64,000 nt of DNA from Actinomycetes bacterium (lineage in GTDB: Bacteria > Actinomycetota > Actinomycetes > Jiangellales > Jiangellaceae). Location: positions 1 through 64,000 of the forward strand of contig JAJYTA010000001.1 of NCBI GenBank assembly GCA_021793295.1, read 5' to 3'. Of the stretch, positions 55,500 through 63,405 are shown one piece after another (the first letter of the stretch is position 1; each line of letters starts with the position of its first letter). The notes under the pieces are model-generated. The model saw nothing but the letters and a program-made list of their open reading frames with translations. It did not search any database and was not told where the DNA came from. Made by a program: the position numbers and the translations under genes.

Positions 55500-56717
55500 A
55501 TGATTTCGCCCCCTTCGGCCACCTCCACTCGGCGCATCTCTTCTCGCATCGCCTCCATCACCGAATCGGCGACGCTCGCAGTTGACGCGAAGGCCAAGGC
55601 GCTCAAGGCAGCCGGCCGCCCGGTCATCGGTTTCGGCGCCGGAGAACCCGACTTCCCCACCCCCGACTACATCGTCGAAGCCGCGGTCGCGGCGTGCACC
55701 GACCCCAAGAACCACCGGTACACGCCGGCCGGCGGATTGCCCGAGCTCAAGGAGGCCGTCGCGGCCAAGACCGCTCGCGATTCGGGCTACCACGTCGAGC
55801 CGGCGCAGGTGCTGATCACCAACGGCGGCAAGCAAGCGGTGTACGAAACGTTCGCCGCGCTGCTCGACCCGGGCGACGAAGTGCTGGTGCCCACGCCGTA
55901 CTGGACCACCTACCCGGAGTCGATCAAGCTCGCCGGCGGGGTGCCCGTCGATGTTCTCGCCGACGAGACGACCGGGTACCGCGTCACCGTGGACCAGCTC
56001 GAAGCAGCCCGCACCGACCGCACGAAGGTGCTGCTGTTCGTGTCGCCGTCCAACCCCACCGGGGCGGTCTACGCCCCCGAGGCCGTCCGCGAGATCGGGC
56101 GATGGGCGCACGAGCACGGCCTGTGGGTCGTCACGGACGAGATCTACGAGCACCTCACCTACGGCGACACGGCGTTCTCGTCGATGCCGGTGGAAGTGCC
56201 GGAGCTCGCCGACCGGTGCGTCGTGGTCAACGGCGTCGCCAAGACGTACGCCATGACCGGTTGGCGCGTCGGCTGGATGATCGGCCCGAAGGACGTCATC
56301 AAGGCGGCCGGGAACCTGCAGTCGCACGCGACGTCCAACGTCGCCAACGTCTCACAGCGAGCGGCGCTCGCGGCCGTCACCGGTGACCTCACTGCGGTGG
56401 AGACCATGCGGGCGGCGTTCGACCGGCGGCGGCGCACCATCGTCTCGATGCTCAATGACATCGACGGCGTCTACTGCCCCGAACCGCAGGGTGCGTTCTA
56501 CGCCTATCCGTCGGTGAAGGGTGTGCTCGGCCGTGAGATCGCCGGGCGCACGGCCGGCACCAGCGTGGAACTGGCTGAGATCATCCTCGACGAGGCCGAG
56601 GTGGCCGTGGTTCCCGGCGAGGCGTTCGGGCCGAGCGGGTATCTCCGGCTCTCCTACGCGTTGGGGGATGACGATCTCGCCGAAGGCGTCGGCCGGATCC
56701 AGCGGCTGCTGTCCTGA
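55500..56717 (+). CDS. Class I pyridoxal-phosphate aminotransferase (aspartate aminotransferase-like)
   Basis: The 405-residue enzyme has the PLP lysine at Lys248 in [16 protein letters not shown], the substrate-binding [14 protein letters not shown] near residue 50, and the SPSNPTG motif. It most resembles type Ib aspartate aminotransferases, which transfer amino groups between aspartate and 2-oxoglutarate; prephenate activity is also possible. The ATG at 55500 follows an AGGATGG ribosome site. Its stop overlaps the next gene by one base. Confidence 0.93.
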   Translation: MISPPSATSTRRISSRIASITESATLAVDAKAKALKAAGRPVIGFGAGEPDFPTPDYIVEAAVAACTDPKNHRYTPAGGLPELKEAVAAKTARDSGYHVEPAQVLITNGGKQAVYETFAALLDPGDEVLVPTPYWTTYPESIKLAGGVPVDVLADETTGYRVTVDQLEAARTDRTKVLLFVSPSNPTGAVYAPEAVREIGRWAHEHGLWVVTDEIYEHLTYGDTAFSSMPVEVPELADRCVVVNGVAKTYAMTGWRVGWMIGPKDVIKAAGNLQSHATSNVANVSQRAALAAVTGDLTAVETMRAAFDRRRRTIVSMLNDIDGVYCPEPQGAFYAYPSVKGVLGREIAGRTAGTSVELAEIILDEAEVAVVPGEAFGPSGYLRLSYALGDDDLAEGVGRIQRLLS

Positions 56718-57748
56718 TGCGAGATCCGCGCTCTCTGCCTAAAGCGCACCTGCATCTGCACTTCACCGGCTCGATGCGCCATGCCACCCTGCTCGAGCTC
56801 GCCGACGAGCACGGCGTCCGGCTGCCGGATTCGCTGCGCCACGAGTGGCCACCCAAGCTGTCCGCATCGGACGAGAAGGGCTGGTTCCGCTTCCAGCGCC
56901 TGTACGACCTCGCCCGCTCGGTGTTGCGCACCGAGGCTGACGTCCGCCGCCTCGTGCTCGAAACCGCGCAGGACGAGGCCGCTGAGGGCTCGCGCTGGCT
57001 CGAGATCCAAGTCGACCCGTCCGGGTATGGCGCCCGATTCGGGGGCATCACCGCTTTCACCGACCTGGTCCTCGACGCCGTCCGGGCGGCCGAGGCGCAG
57101 ACCGGGGTGGGGATCGCCGTCGTCATCGCGGCCAACCGCACCCGCCACCCGCTGGATGCCCGCACGCTGGCCCGTCTGGCCGCCCAGTACGCCGGCCGCG
57201 GCGTCGTCGGGTTCGGCCTGTCGAACGACGAGCGCCGCGGCGTCATCGCCGAGTTCGCGCCGGCTTTCAAGATCGCCGACCGGGCGGCTCTGCTGTCCGT
57301 GCCGCACGGCGGCGAGCTGCTCGGCCCGAGCAGCGCCCGCGCATGCCTCGACGACCTGGGGGCACACCGCCTCGGGCACGGCATCCGTGCGGTCGAAGAC
57401 CCGGCGCTGCTCGAGCGCATCGCTGCTGCAGGCGTGACGCTGGAGGTGTGCCCGGCGTCGAACGTCAGCCTCGGCGTCTACCGCCGGCCGGCTGACGTCC
57501 CGCTACGTGCGCTGCTCGACGCCGGGGTCCGCGTGGCGCTCGGCGCCGACGACCCGCTGCTGTTCGGTTCCCGCCTGGTCGAGCAGTACGAGATGGCGCG
57601 CACGGTGCTCGGGTTCGGCGACGACGACCTCGCCGCGCTCGCCCGTGGATCCGTCGAAGGCTCGGCGGCACCGGCCGACGTACGCAAAGAGATCCTCACC
57701 GGCATCGATGCCTGGTTGGCCGCAGCGCCCGGCTCAGCCGGCGACTGA
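56717..57748 (+). CDS. Adenosine deaminase family protein
   Basis: The 343-residue amidohydrolase has the N-terminal metal motif HLHLHFTG, the HGGELLGP Glu region, the RLGHGIRA His, and a final GADDPLLFG. These match adenosine deaminases, which convert adenosine to inosine, but adenine or other aminopurine substrates are possible. It is translationally coupled to the aminotransferase (TGATG) and its 3' end overlaps mshB by 15 bases tail to tail. Confidence 0.9.
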   Translation: MRDPRSLPKAHLHLHFTGSMRHATLLELADEHGVRLPDSLRHEWPPKLSASDEKGWFRFQRLYDLARSVLRTEADVRRLVLETAQDEAAEGSRWLEIQVDPSGYGARFGGITAFTDLVLDAVRAAEAQTGVGIAVVIAANRTRHPLDARTLARLAAQYAGRGVVGFGLSNDERRGVIAEFAPAFKIADRAALLSVPHGGELLGPSSARACLDDLGAHRLGHGIRAVEDPALLERIAAAGVTLEVCPASNVSLGVYRRPADVPLRALLDAGVRVALGADDPLLFGSRLVEQYEMARTVLGFGDDDLAALARGSVEGSAAPADVRKEILTGIDAWLAAAPGSAGD

Positions 57749-58543
57749 CACCGCGGCATCCCCGGCACCGAGCTGATCGAGGAGCCCTGGGGCACCGGTG
57801 CGCCGGTACCACTCGTAGCGGTAGGCCTCGTCGAACTGGGCGTGCTCGACGTCGTCGGGCGTGATCTGACTGGCATGCGTCGCGATGGCGATCCGTTTGG
57901 CGTCGAGCTCGGCGCGGGACGCCTCGATGGTCAGCGTGATCTGCTCCCCCGCCATGCCGATCGGCGACCCGGTCGCCAGCGACGCCGCATGGACCAGGTG
58001 CGTGCCGGCCGCCGGACCGAGAACGTGCTCGCGGTCCACCGTCGACTCGTACGCCGGGATGCCGGTCATCCGGGCCGCGGCGGCACCGATGCGGTACGCC
58101 GCGAGGTGGTCCGGGTGCCCGTAGATGCCGCCGTGGTCGTCGTGCACGATCGCCTCGGCTCGTTCCTCGTCGATCAGGGCGGCCAGTCGACGCGCGATGC
58201 GTTGCGGATCGGCGGCGGCCAGCGCGTTCGGGTGGACGTTGTCCACCGCGCCCGGCAACCCGGAATCACGATGGCCGAGCAGCACCAGGCGCTGCGCTCC
58301 GAGCAGGTCCGCGGCGCGTTCCAGCTCGGCGACCCGCCGCTGGGCCATGGTTTCTCCCGCGGCCAGCGGAACATAGGCCTCCCCGAGTTCACCCAGGGTG
58401 GCGGTGACGAGTACGACGCGCGCACCGGCGTCGGCGAGCCGGCGCATGGTGGCGCCGGTGAAGATGGCTTCGTCGTCGGGGTGGGCGTGCAAGACGATGA
58501 CGGCGCGCCCGCGAAGGTCGGCCCGGGAGGATTCGAGGAACAT
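57734..58543 (-). CDS. mshB: PIG-L/LmbE deacetylase, probable MshB
   Basis: MshB deacetylates GlcNAc-inositol in mycothiol biosynthesis. The 269-residue product has the zinc motif HAHPDDEAIFTGAT (with the catalytic Asp) near the N terminus and the third ligand in HGGIYGHPDHLAAYR. Length and motifs fit MshB, though mycothiol-conjugate amidase is a close relative. The 183-bp gap before murB contains a polycysteine leader ORF on the same strand. Confidence 0.88.
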   Translation of the reverse strand: MFLESSRADLRGRAVIVLHAHPDDEAIFTGATMRRLADAGARVVLVTATLGELGEAYVPLAAGETMAQRRVAELERAADLLGAQRLVLLGHRDSGLPGAVDNVHPNALAAADPQRIARRLAALIDEERAEAIVHDDHGGIYGHPDHLAAYRIGAAAARMTGIPAYESTVDREHVLGPAAGTHLVHAASLATGSPIGMAGEQITLTIEASRAELDAKRIAIATHASQITPDDVEHAQFDEAYRYEWYRRTGAPGLLDQLGAGDAAVSVAG

Positions 58544-58606
58544 CGTTGCCTGCTGTCGGAAACTGGGGCCGGACGGCCCGAACGGTCGGAATCTGAGTGA
58601 TACGAC

Positions 58607-58696
58607 TCAGCGACAACAGCAACAAGACGCGCCGAAGCCGGCCACGAGGGCGGCGTCGAAGTTCAGCGCGATGGTCACGAGCGCAGATTCTGCCAT
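58607..58696 (-). CDS. Polycysteine leader peptide upstream of mshB
   Basis: This small ORF is absent from the track. It encodes ALVAGFGASCCCCR at its end, with four consecutive Cys codons (TGT TGC TGT TGT) just before the final Arg and stop. The ATG at 58696 gives 29 residues; a GTG at 58678 gives 23 and is preferred because G/C third-position bias begins there and a CAGAAT -10-like box lies eight bases upstream, compatible with a leaderless mRNA. The ORF ends 63 bases before mshB. Polycysteine leaderless ORFs in mycobacteria act as cysteine-responsive attenuators of downstream genes. Confidence 0.65.
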   Translation of the reverse strand: MAESALVTIALNFDAALVAGFGASCCCCR

Positions 58697-58725
58697 ACCG
58701 GCCGAGCGCTGCGCAGCAGAACGGT

Positions 58726-59796
58726 TCACAACGAGCAGCCGACGAGCATCGGTTCGTTCACCAGCTCGACACCGAAGGTGCGACGGACCCCGTCGCGGAC
58801 CTCCCGGGCCAGCTCCAACAGGTGTGCGGTGGTGGCATTGCCACGGTTGGTCAGGGCCAGGGTGTGCTTGGTGGACAGCGAGACGTCGCCGTGTCGGCCT
58901 GTATACCCACGGGTGAAACCGGCGTGCTCGATGAGCCAGGCGGCGCTGACCTTGACCCGTCCGTCCGGCATCGGCCAGCGTGGAGCGGCCTCGGGTAGTG
59001 CGGCGGCGGCTTCGGCTTCCACGACCGGATTGGTGAAGAACGACCCAGCACTCCAGGTGTCGTGATCGTCCGCCTCGAGAACCATGCCCTTGGCGGCCCG
59101 TAGCCGCAGGACCGCTGCACGCACGTCGCTCAGCGGGGCTCGGTCGCCGACGGCGACGCCGAGGGTTCGCGCCAGCTCCGCGTACCCGACCGGTGCAGAC
59201 AGCGATCCCTCACGCAGCTGATAGCTCACCCGGAGGATCACATAGCGGCTGGAGCCCTTGAAGCGGCTGTCGCGGTAGCCGAAGCGGCAGTCGGCGTTGG
59301 CGAACGTGCGGATGCGATCGTCCTGTCGGTCGTAGGTGCGCACCTGCCACAGCGTCTGGGCGACCTCTTGGCCGTAGGCGCCGACGTTCTGCATCGGCGT
59401 CGCACCGACCAGGCCGGGAATGCCCGAGAGCGCCTCGACGCCCGACCACTCCTCGGCGACGCAGCGCGCCACCAGGTCGTCCCACGGCTCCCCCGCGGCC
59501 GCGTCGACGAGAATCCCGCCGCACGCCGCCAGTTCCCCGGACTCGCACGACGACGAGGCGTCGACGTGCACGCCGCGGGTCAGGACCCGCACGACCGTTC
59601 CGTCGAAGCCTTCGTCGGCGACCACGAGGTTCGAGCCACCGCCCACGACCAGCACCGGTTCGCCGCGCCGGTCGCAGTCGCGCACCGCGGCCACCAGGTC
59701 GTCGTCGCTGCTGACGTCGACAACGCGGGTGGCCGGACCGCCCAACCGCAACGTCGTCAGGTCGCCGAGCCGGACACCGACGGCTTCACTCAGCAC
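58726..59796 (-). CDS. murB: UDP-N-acetylmuramate dehydrogenase MurB
   Basis: MurB reduces UDP-GlcNAc-enolpyruvate to UDP-MurNAc with NADPH and FAD. The 356-residue product has TLRLGGPATRVVDVSSDDDL, the FAD site VVGGGSNLVVADEGFDG, and GIPGLVGATPMQNVGAYGQEV. It follows the two dehydratase genes with an 11-base overlap. Confidence 0.96.
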   Translation of the reverse strand: MLSEAVGVRLGDLTTLRLGGPATRVVDVSSDDDLVAAVRDCDRRGEPVLVVGGGSNLVVADEGFDGTVVRVLTRGVHVDASSSCESGELAACGGILVDAAAGEPWDDLVARCVAEEWSGVEALSGIPGLVGATPMQNVGAYGQEVAQTLWQVRTYDRQDDRIRTFANADCRFGYRDSRFKGSSRYVILRVSYQLREGSLSAPVGYAELARTLGVAVGDRAPLSDVRAAVLRLRAAKGMVLEADDHDTWSAGSFFTNPVVEAEAAAALPEAAPRWPMPDGRVKVSAAWLIEHAGFTRGYTGRHGDVSLSTKHTLALTNRGNATTAHLLELAREVRDGVRRTFGVELVNEPMLVGCSL

Positions 59797-60235
59797 GTGC
59801 GCCGTCCGGTACCGGGGGGCGGACCAGAGCCCGCGCCTGTGTCAAGACCTTCTGTTCGCCGACTCGCACCGTGATCTCGAGTGCCACATTGCCGTCGTCG
59901 CGTGCTTCGCTCACCGTGGCAGCCACCCGTACGGCCACCCCGGCGTCGTCGTCGGGTACGACCACCGGACGCGCGAACCGCACGCCGTACTCGATGATGC
60001 TGGCCGGATCGCCGGCCCAGTCGGTGAGCAGCCGACCGGCCAGGGCCATCGTGAGCATCCCGTGCGCCACGACCCCGGGAAGCCCGACCGCTCGAGCCAC
60101 CCGATCGTTCCAATGAATCGGATTGAAATCACCGGATGCACCGGCGTATCGCACGAGATGCTCGCGCGTGATCCAGTACGTCTGATCCGCGACGACGTCA
60201 CCAACGGCAAACGGTTCTGTGCCCCGTTCAGTCAC
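59786..60235 (-). CDS. MaoC-like (R)-hydroxyacyl dehydratase, HadB-type
   Basis: The 149-residue hotdog protein carries YAGASGDFNPIHWNDRVARAVGLPGVVAHGMLTMAL, the hydratase 2 motif with catalytic Asp and His. It starts at a GTG overlapping the preceding gene by eight bases; the track ORF adds 25 residues. In mycobacteria HadA and HadB form a heterodimer in fatty acid elongation, and gene order here is the same. Confidence 0.9.
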   Translation of the reverse strand: MTERGTEPFAVGDVVADQTYWITREHLVRYAGASGDFNPIHWNDRVARAVGLPGVVAHGMLTMALAGRLLTDWAGDPASIIEYGVRFARPVVVPDDDAGVAVRVAATVSEARDDGNVALEITVRVGEQKVLTQARALVRPPVPDGARAE

Positions 60236-60683
60236 CCGAGCCCCCCTCGTCTTCCGGGCGGACGAGCAGCGTGGCCAACGAAACACAGACGTCGCCACCC
60301 TGTTCGTCACGTACTTCCGAACGGACCGTGAGCAAATCGTTGCCCGCCACCTGCCGGACCTTGTCGAGACGGGTGGTGGTCTGGAGCCGGTCGCCGACGG
60401 TCACGGCCCTGGAGTAGGTGATGCGTTCGTCGACATGCACGATGCGGGCGAACTCGATGCCGAGATCGGCCATGAGCATGTCGAAACCACGCATGACCGG
60501 GATCAACGCAAAGGTCGGCGGAGCCACGACGTCGGGGTGTCCGCGCTCGCGCGCGGCCTGGGTATCGACGTACGAGCGGCGGCGATCGCCGATCGCCTCG
60601 GCGAACTCACGGATTTTCTCCCGGCTCACCTCGTACGGCTGAGGGGGATAGTTCCGTCCGACAACCGAAGGGTCTATGGGCAT
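60228..60683 (-). CDS. FAS1-like dehydratase domain protein, HadA-type
   Basis: The 151-residue hotdog protein (MPIDPSVVGRNYPPQPYEVSREKIREFAEAIGD) is the non-catalytic-type partner of the MaoC protein: it lacks the D-x-x-x-x-H hydratase pair and has the N-terminal MaoC-like pattern. It probably forms a heterodimer with the next gene product. A TGACG/CGTCA dyad lies directly upstream of the ATG. Confidence 0.88.
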   Translation of the reverse strand: MPIDPSVVGRNYPPQPYEVSREKIREFAEAIGDRRRSYVDTQAARERGHPDVVAPPTFALIPVMRGFDMLMADLGIEFARIVHVDERITYSRAVTVGDRLQTTTRLDKVRQVAGNDLLTVRSEVRDEQGGDVCVSLATLLVRPEDEGGSGD

Positions 60684-60686
60684 GTA

Positions 60687-60702
60687 ATGACGTTACCGTC
60701 AT
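60687..60702. promoter_or_regulatory. 16-bp dyad at the HadA-type gene start
   Basis: ATGACG-TTAC-CGTCAT is an inverted repeat with 6-bp arms ending four bases before the start codon. Its placement would let a bound repressor block transcription or initiation. Confidence 0.45.
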
Positions 60703-60822
60703 AGCCGCCCGGAGCGGACCGCGCTACCCGCAGTCGGCCCGTCGACGTGGTTCGTGCAAGAATGATCGACCTGCTTGATCACTTCCGCACCGTGCGCCTC
60801 GGCCGAGCACGGCCGACGAAAC

Positions 60823-60993
60823 TCAGCGGGTCTCGCGGTGCGTGGTGTGGGTGCGGCAGCGCGGGCAGAACTTCTTCAGGTCGAGACGATCGGGATCGTT
60901 CCGACGGTTCTTCCTCGTGATGTAGTTGCGCTCCTTGCACTCCGTGCACGCCATCGTGATCTTCGGACGCAGGTCGGTGCTCTTGGTGGCCAC
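60823..60993 (-). CDS. rpmG: 50S ribosomal protein L33, zinc-binding form
   Basis: The 56-residue product starts at a GTG ([20 protein letters not shown]) with AGAGAGG six bases upstream. Two CxxC pairs (CTEC and CPRC) show the zinc-binding C+ form. It lies between tRNA-Met and the HadA-type gene, as rpmG2 does in mycobacteria. The track ORF adds 49 residues. Confidence 0.97.
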   Translation of the reverse strand: MATKSTDLRPKITMACTECKERNYITRKNRRNDPDRLDLKKFCPRCRTHTTHRETR

Positions 60994-61110
60994 GGTGTGC
61001 CTCTCTGGGACGATGTGGACGGTGTGGTTGACGGTTCGACAACCTCGACAGGGTAGCCGACCGGGCCGCTTGCTACCCAATCGAGTGCGAAGTAGCGCGA
61101 GCCGACGTGG

Positions 61111-61184
61111 TAGCGGGGGCGGGACTCGAACCCGCGACACAACGATTATGAGCCGTTTGCTCTAACCACCTGAGCTACCCCGCC
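61111..61184 (-). tRNA. tRNA-Met (anticodon CAT)
   Basis: The 74-base sequence begins GGCGGGGTAGCTCAGGTGG with anticodon loop CTCATAA and T arm GCGGGTTCGAGTCCCGC. The first pair G-T and the D arm fit an elongator tRNA-Met; an Ile2 (lysidine) identity cannot be excluded by eye. Confidence 0.93.
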
Positions 61185-61222
61185 ACGGGAGTCAACACCG
61201 TCGAACGGCGTAGGCTCACCAG

Positions 61223-61295
61223 AGCCCCAATACGGAATCGAACCGTAGACCTTCTCCTTACCATGGAGACGCTCTGCCGACTGAGCTATTGGGGC
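61223..61295 (-). tRNA. tRNA-Thr (anticodon GGT)
   Basis: The 73-base sequence begins GCCCCAATAGCTCAGTCGG, with anticodon stem TCTCC/GGAGA and loop ATGGTAA. Acceptor GCCCCAA/TTGGGGC is perfect. Confidence 0.97.
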
Positions 61296-61515
61296 GTGCG
61301 CGAGACGAGGTTACACAACGTCGGGCGGCGGTGCGAAATCGGCTGGTCGGCGGCGTGCTCACCGCCGATCTTCGACCCCACTGCCGGAGAACGAGCAGTC
61401 GGCTCACGACCCGGCGCTACATCGCCCCGGAGACCGACCCCGCCGCACACGGCTCCGAGAATGACGAAAGCGCCCGCCGGATCGACGGACGCCCTGGTCA
61501 ACCTTGCCTTTTCGG

Positions 61516-61597
61516 TGGCAGGTGTAGGATTCGAACCTACGTAGGCTGTGCCGGCTGATTTACAGTCAGCTCCCTTTGGCCGCTCGGGCAACCTGCC
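61516..61597 (-). tRNA. tRNA-Tyr (anticodon GTA)
   Basis: The 82-base sequence begins GGCAGGTTGCCCGAGCGG, with anticodon loop CTGTAAA and a long variable arm typical of bacterial class II tRNAs. The 218-bp gap to tRNA-Thr holds a GGCGG/CCGCC hairpin and no visible gene. Confidence 0.97.
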
Positions 61598-61780
61598 GTA
61601 GACCGAGCCGCGGCTCGGACGGCTGAAAGAATACATCAGCGCGCGGCTTCAGCGACAATCGGCATCGGCCGGCTTCACGGCGAACGTCACGACGACCGCC
61701 GCGCCGGCGACATGGCCTACGATCGGCAGTCACCGACGCCTGTTCGTCATCCTGCCGGAACGGACTGGAAGGGAGAACCT

Positions 61781-62275
61781 GTGGCCAGCGAGTCTTCGTT
61801 CGATGTGGTGAGCACGGTGGATCGCCAGGAGGTGGACAACGCGCTCAACCAAGCTGCCAAAGAGATCTCGCAGCGGTTCGACTTCCGGGGGACCAACGCC
61901 GCCATCCGCTGGGCGGGCGAGCTCGGTATCGAGATGGAGGCCTCGGCCGAGGAACGGGTCAAGGCCGTGCTCGACGTCTTCAAGGACAAGCTCGTCAAGC
62001 GCAAGGTCTCGCTGAAAGCCCTCGACGCGGGTGAGCCCCGCGCGTCCGGGTCGATGTACAAGATCACCGCGACGTTGCAAGACGGCCTCACCCAGGAACA
62101 GGCGAAGAAGATCACCAAGGTGATCCGCGACGAAGGCCCGAAGGGTGTCAAGGCCCAGGTGCAGGGGGACGAGGTCCGCGTCTCGTCGAAGAAGAAGGAC
62201 GACCTGCAAGCCGTCATGGCCACCCTGAGGGAACAGGACTTCGACTTCGCGCTGCAGTTCACCAACTACCGCTGA
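61781..62275 (+). CDS. YajQ family (DUF520) cyclic-di-GMP-binding-type protein
   Basis: The 164-residue product starts at a GTG ([28 protein letters not shown]) with GGGAG upstream; the track ORF adds 23 residues. It contains the YajQ signatures [10 protein letters not shown] and [15 protein letters not shown]. Relatives bind cyclic di-GMP and nucleic acid in some proteobacteria; the role in actinobacteria is not settled. Confidence 0.93.
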   Translation: MASESSFDVVSTVDRQEVDNALNQAAKEISQRFDFRGTNAAIRWAGELGIEMEASAEERVKAVLDVFKDKLVKRKVSLKALDAGEPRASGSMYKITATLQDGLTQEQAKKITKVIRDEGPKGVKAQVQGDEVRVSSKKKDDLQAVMATLREQDFDFALQFTNYR

Positions 62276-62296
62276 CGACGCACGCCCCGCCGCCGT

Positions 62297-63142
62297 TCAG
62301 CGGCGGTATCCAGCGAGTTGCTCGAGCCGCGCCACCCGGTCGGCCATCGGCGGATGCGTCGCAAAGAACCGGCCGGCTCCGGTTCGTTGCAGCGGCCCGG
62401 CGATCATCACGTGACTGATCGCCATGATGTCTTTTTCCGGCGGAAGGACGAGGCGCCGGGTGCTCATTTCGAGCTTGCGCAGGGCGGCAGCCAGCACCAG
62501 CGGATCACCGATGATCCGAGCCGCGTCAGTGTCCGCGGCGAACTCACGCTGCGGGCGGACCATGACGCGAACCACGGCAGCCGCGATCCGCGCGAACACG
62601 GTGAGCAGCCAGCGCTGGATGCGACCCGTGCCTTGTTCGCCGGAGGCGCGCGCGGGCTCGTCGCCGGCCACGGGCACCATGATCAGACTGGCTACCGCCC
62701 CGGTGATCGTCGACGTCAAGGTGTCTGCGCGGCGGATGTGAGCAAGCTCATGCGCCAGCACGGCCTGCAGCTCGCGAGCGTCGAGCAGAGCGAGTATCCC
62801 CTCGGTACAACAGACGGCTGCCTGCGAGGGGTCGCGGCCGATGGCGAAGGCGTTCGCCGCCCGAGTCGGGCTCACGTAGACCCGCGGCATCGGGACTCGG
62901 GCGGCCACGGTCATGTCGCGCACCAGCCCGTACAGCATGGGCTGCTCGGCCTCGCCCACGGGATAGGCGCGCATCGCCCGCAGCACGATGGCGTCACCGC
63001 GCAGCCAGACATAGCAGGTCACACCAGTGACGAGCAGTGCAGCGACGACAAGACCCGGCCAGCCCCACCAAGAGCCGAGCACGAGCCCGGTGACCGAGAT
63101 CGCCCCCAGCAGCGCGACGGTCTTCGCGCGATTGCGATGCAC
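62297..63142 (-). CDS. htpX: HtpX-like M48 membrane metalloprotease
   Basis: The 281-residue membrane protease degrades misfolded membrane proteins in homologues. It begins at a GTG (VHRNRAKTVALLGAISV) with AAGGGG five bases upstream; the longer track ORF is out of family. The zinc site is HELAH, with the third ligand Glu in QREFAADTDAARI, and four membrane segments flank it. It is transcribed away from korA and convergent with yajQ. Confidence 0.93.
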   Translation of the reverse strand: MHRNRAKTVALLGAISVTGLVLGSWWGWPGLVVAALLVTGVTCYVWLRGDAIVLRAMRAYPVGEAEQPMLYGLVRDMTVAARVPMPRVYVSPTRAANAFAIGRDPSQAAVCCTEGILALLDARELQAVLAHELAHIRRADTLTSTITGAVASLIMVPVAGDEPARASGEQGTGRIQRWLLTVFARIAAAVVRVMVRPQREFAADTDAARIIGDPLVLAAALRKLEMSTRRLVLPPEKDIMAISHVMIAGPLQRTGAGRFFATHPPMADRVARLEQLAGYRR

Positions 63143-63405
63143 ACTCACCCCTTGACGAACCCCCGGGCCCCGCACACGACGCCCGCTGATCCAACGCCTC
63201 ACCGGCCGACCGGGTTCCGGACGCCTCGTCACCGCCAATCGCCAGGCCGTCGGACAAACACCACGCTAACCGGATATTGAGACAAGCGCTCTCACGGATT
63301 GGACGGCCTGCCGGAAACGTCTGCTTGGCCCCGTACCATGGTCGACTGGAAACGACTGAGGGGACCGGCCCCGCGTCAGGCACCGATAGGAGGCGTCGAC
63401 ACACG

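Noticed and set aside
58726-59796. Frameshift between murB and the MaoC-like gene because their ends overlap
   Set aside because: Both products are complete with normal termini; the 11-base overlap is ordinary translational coupling.
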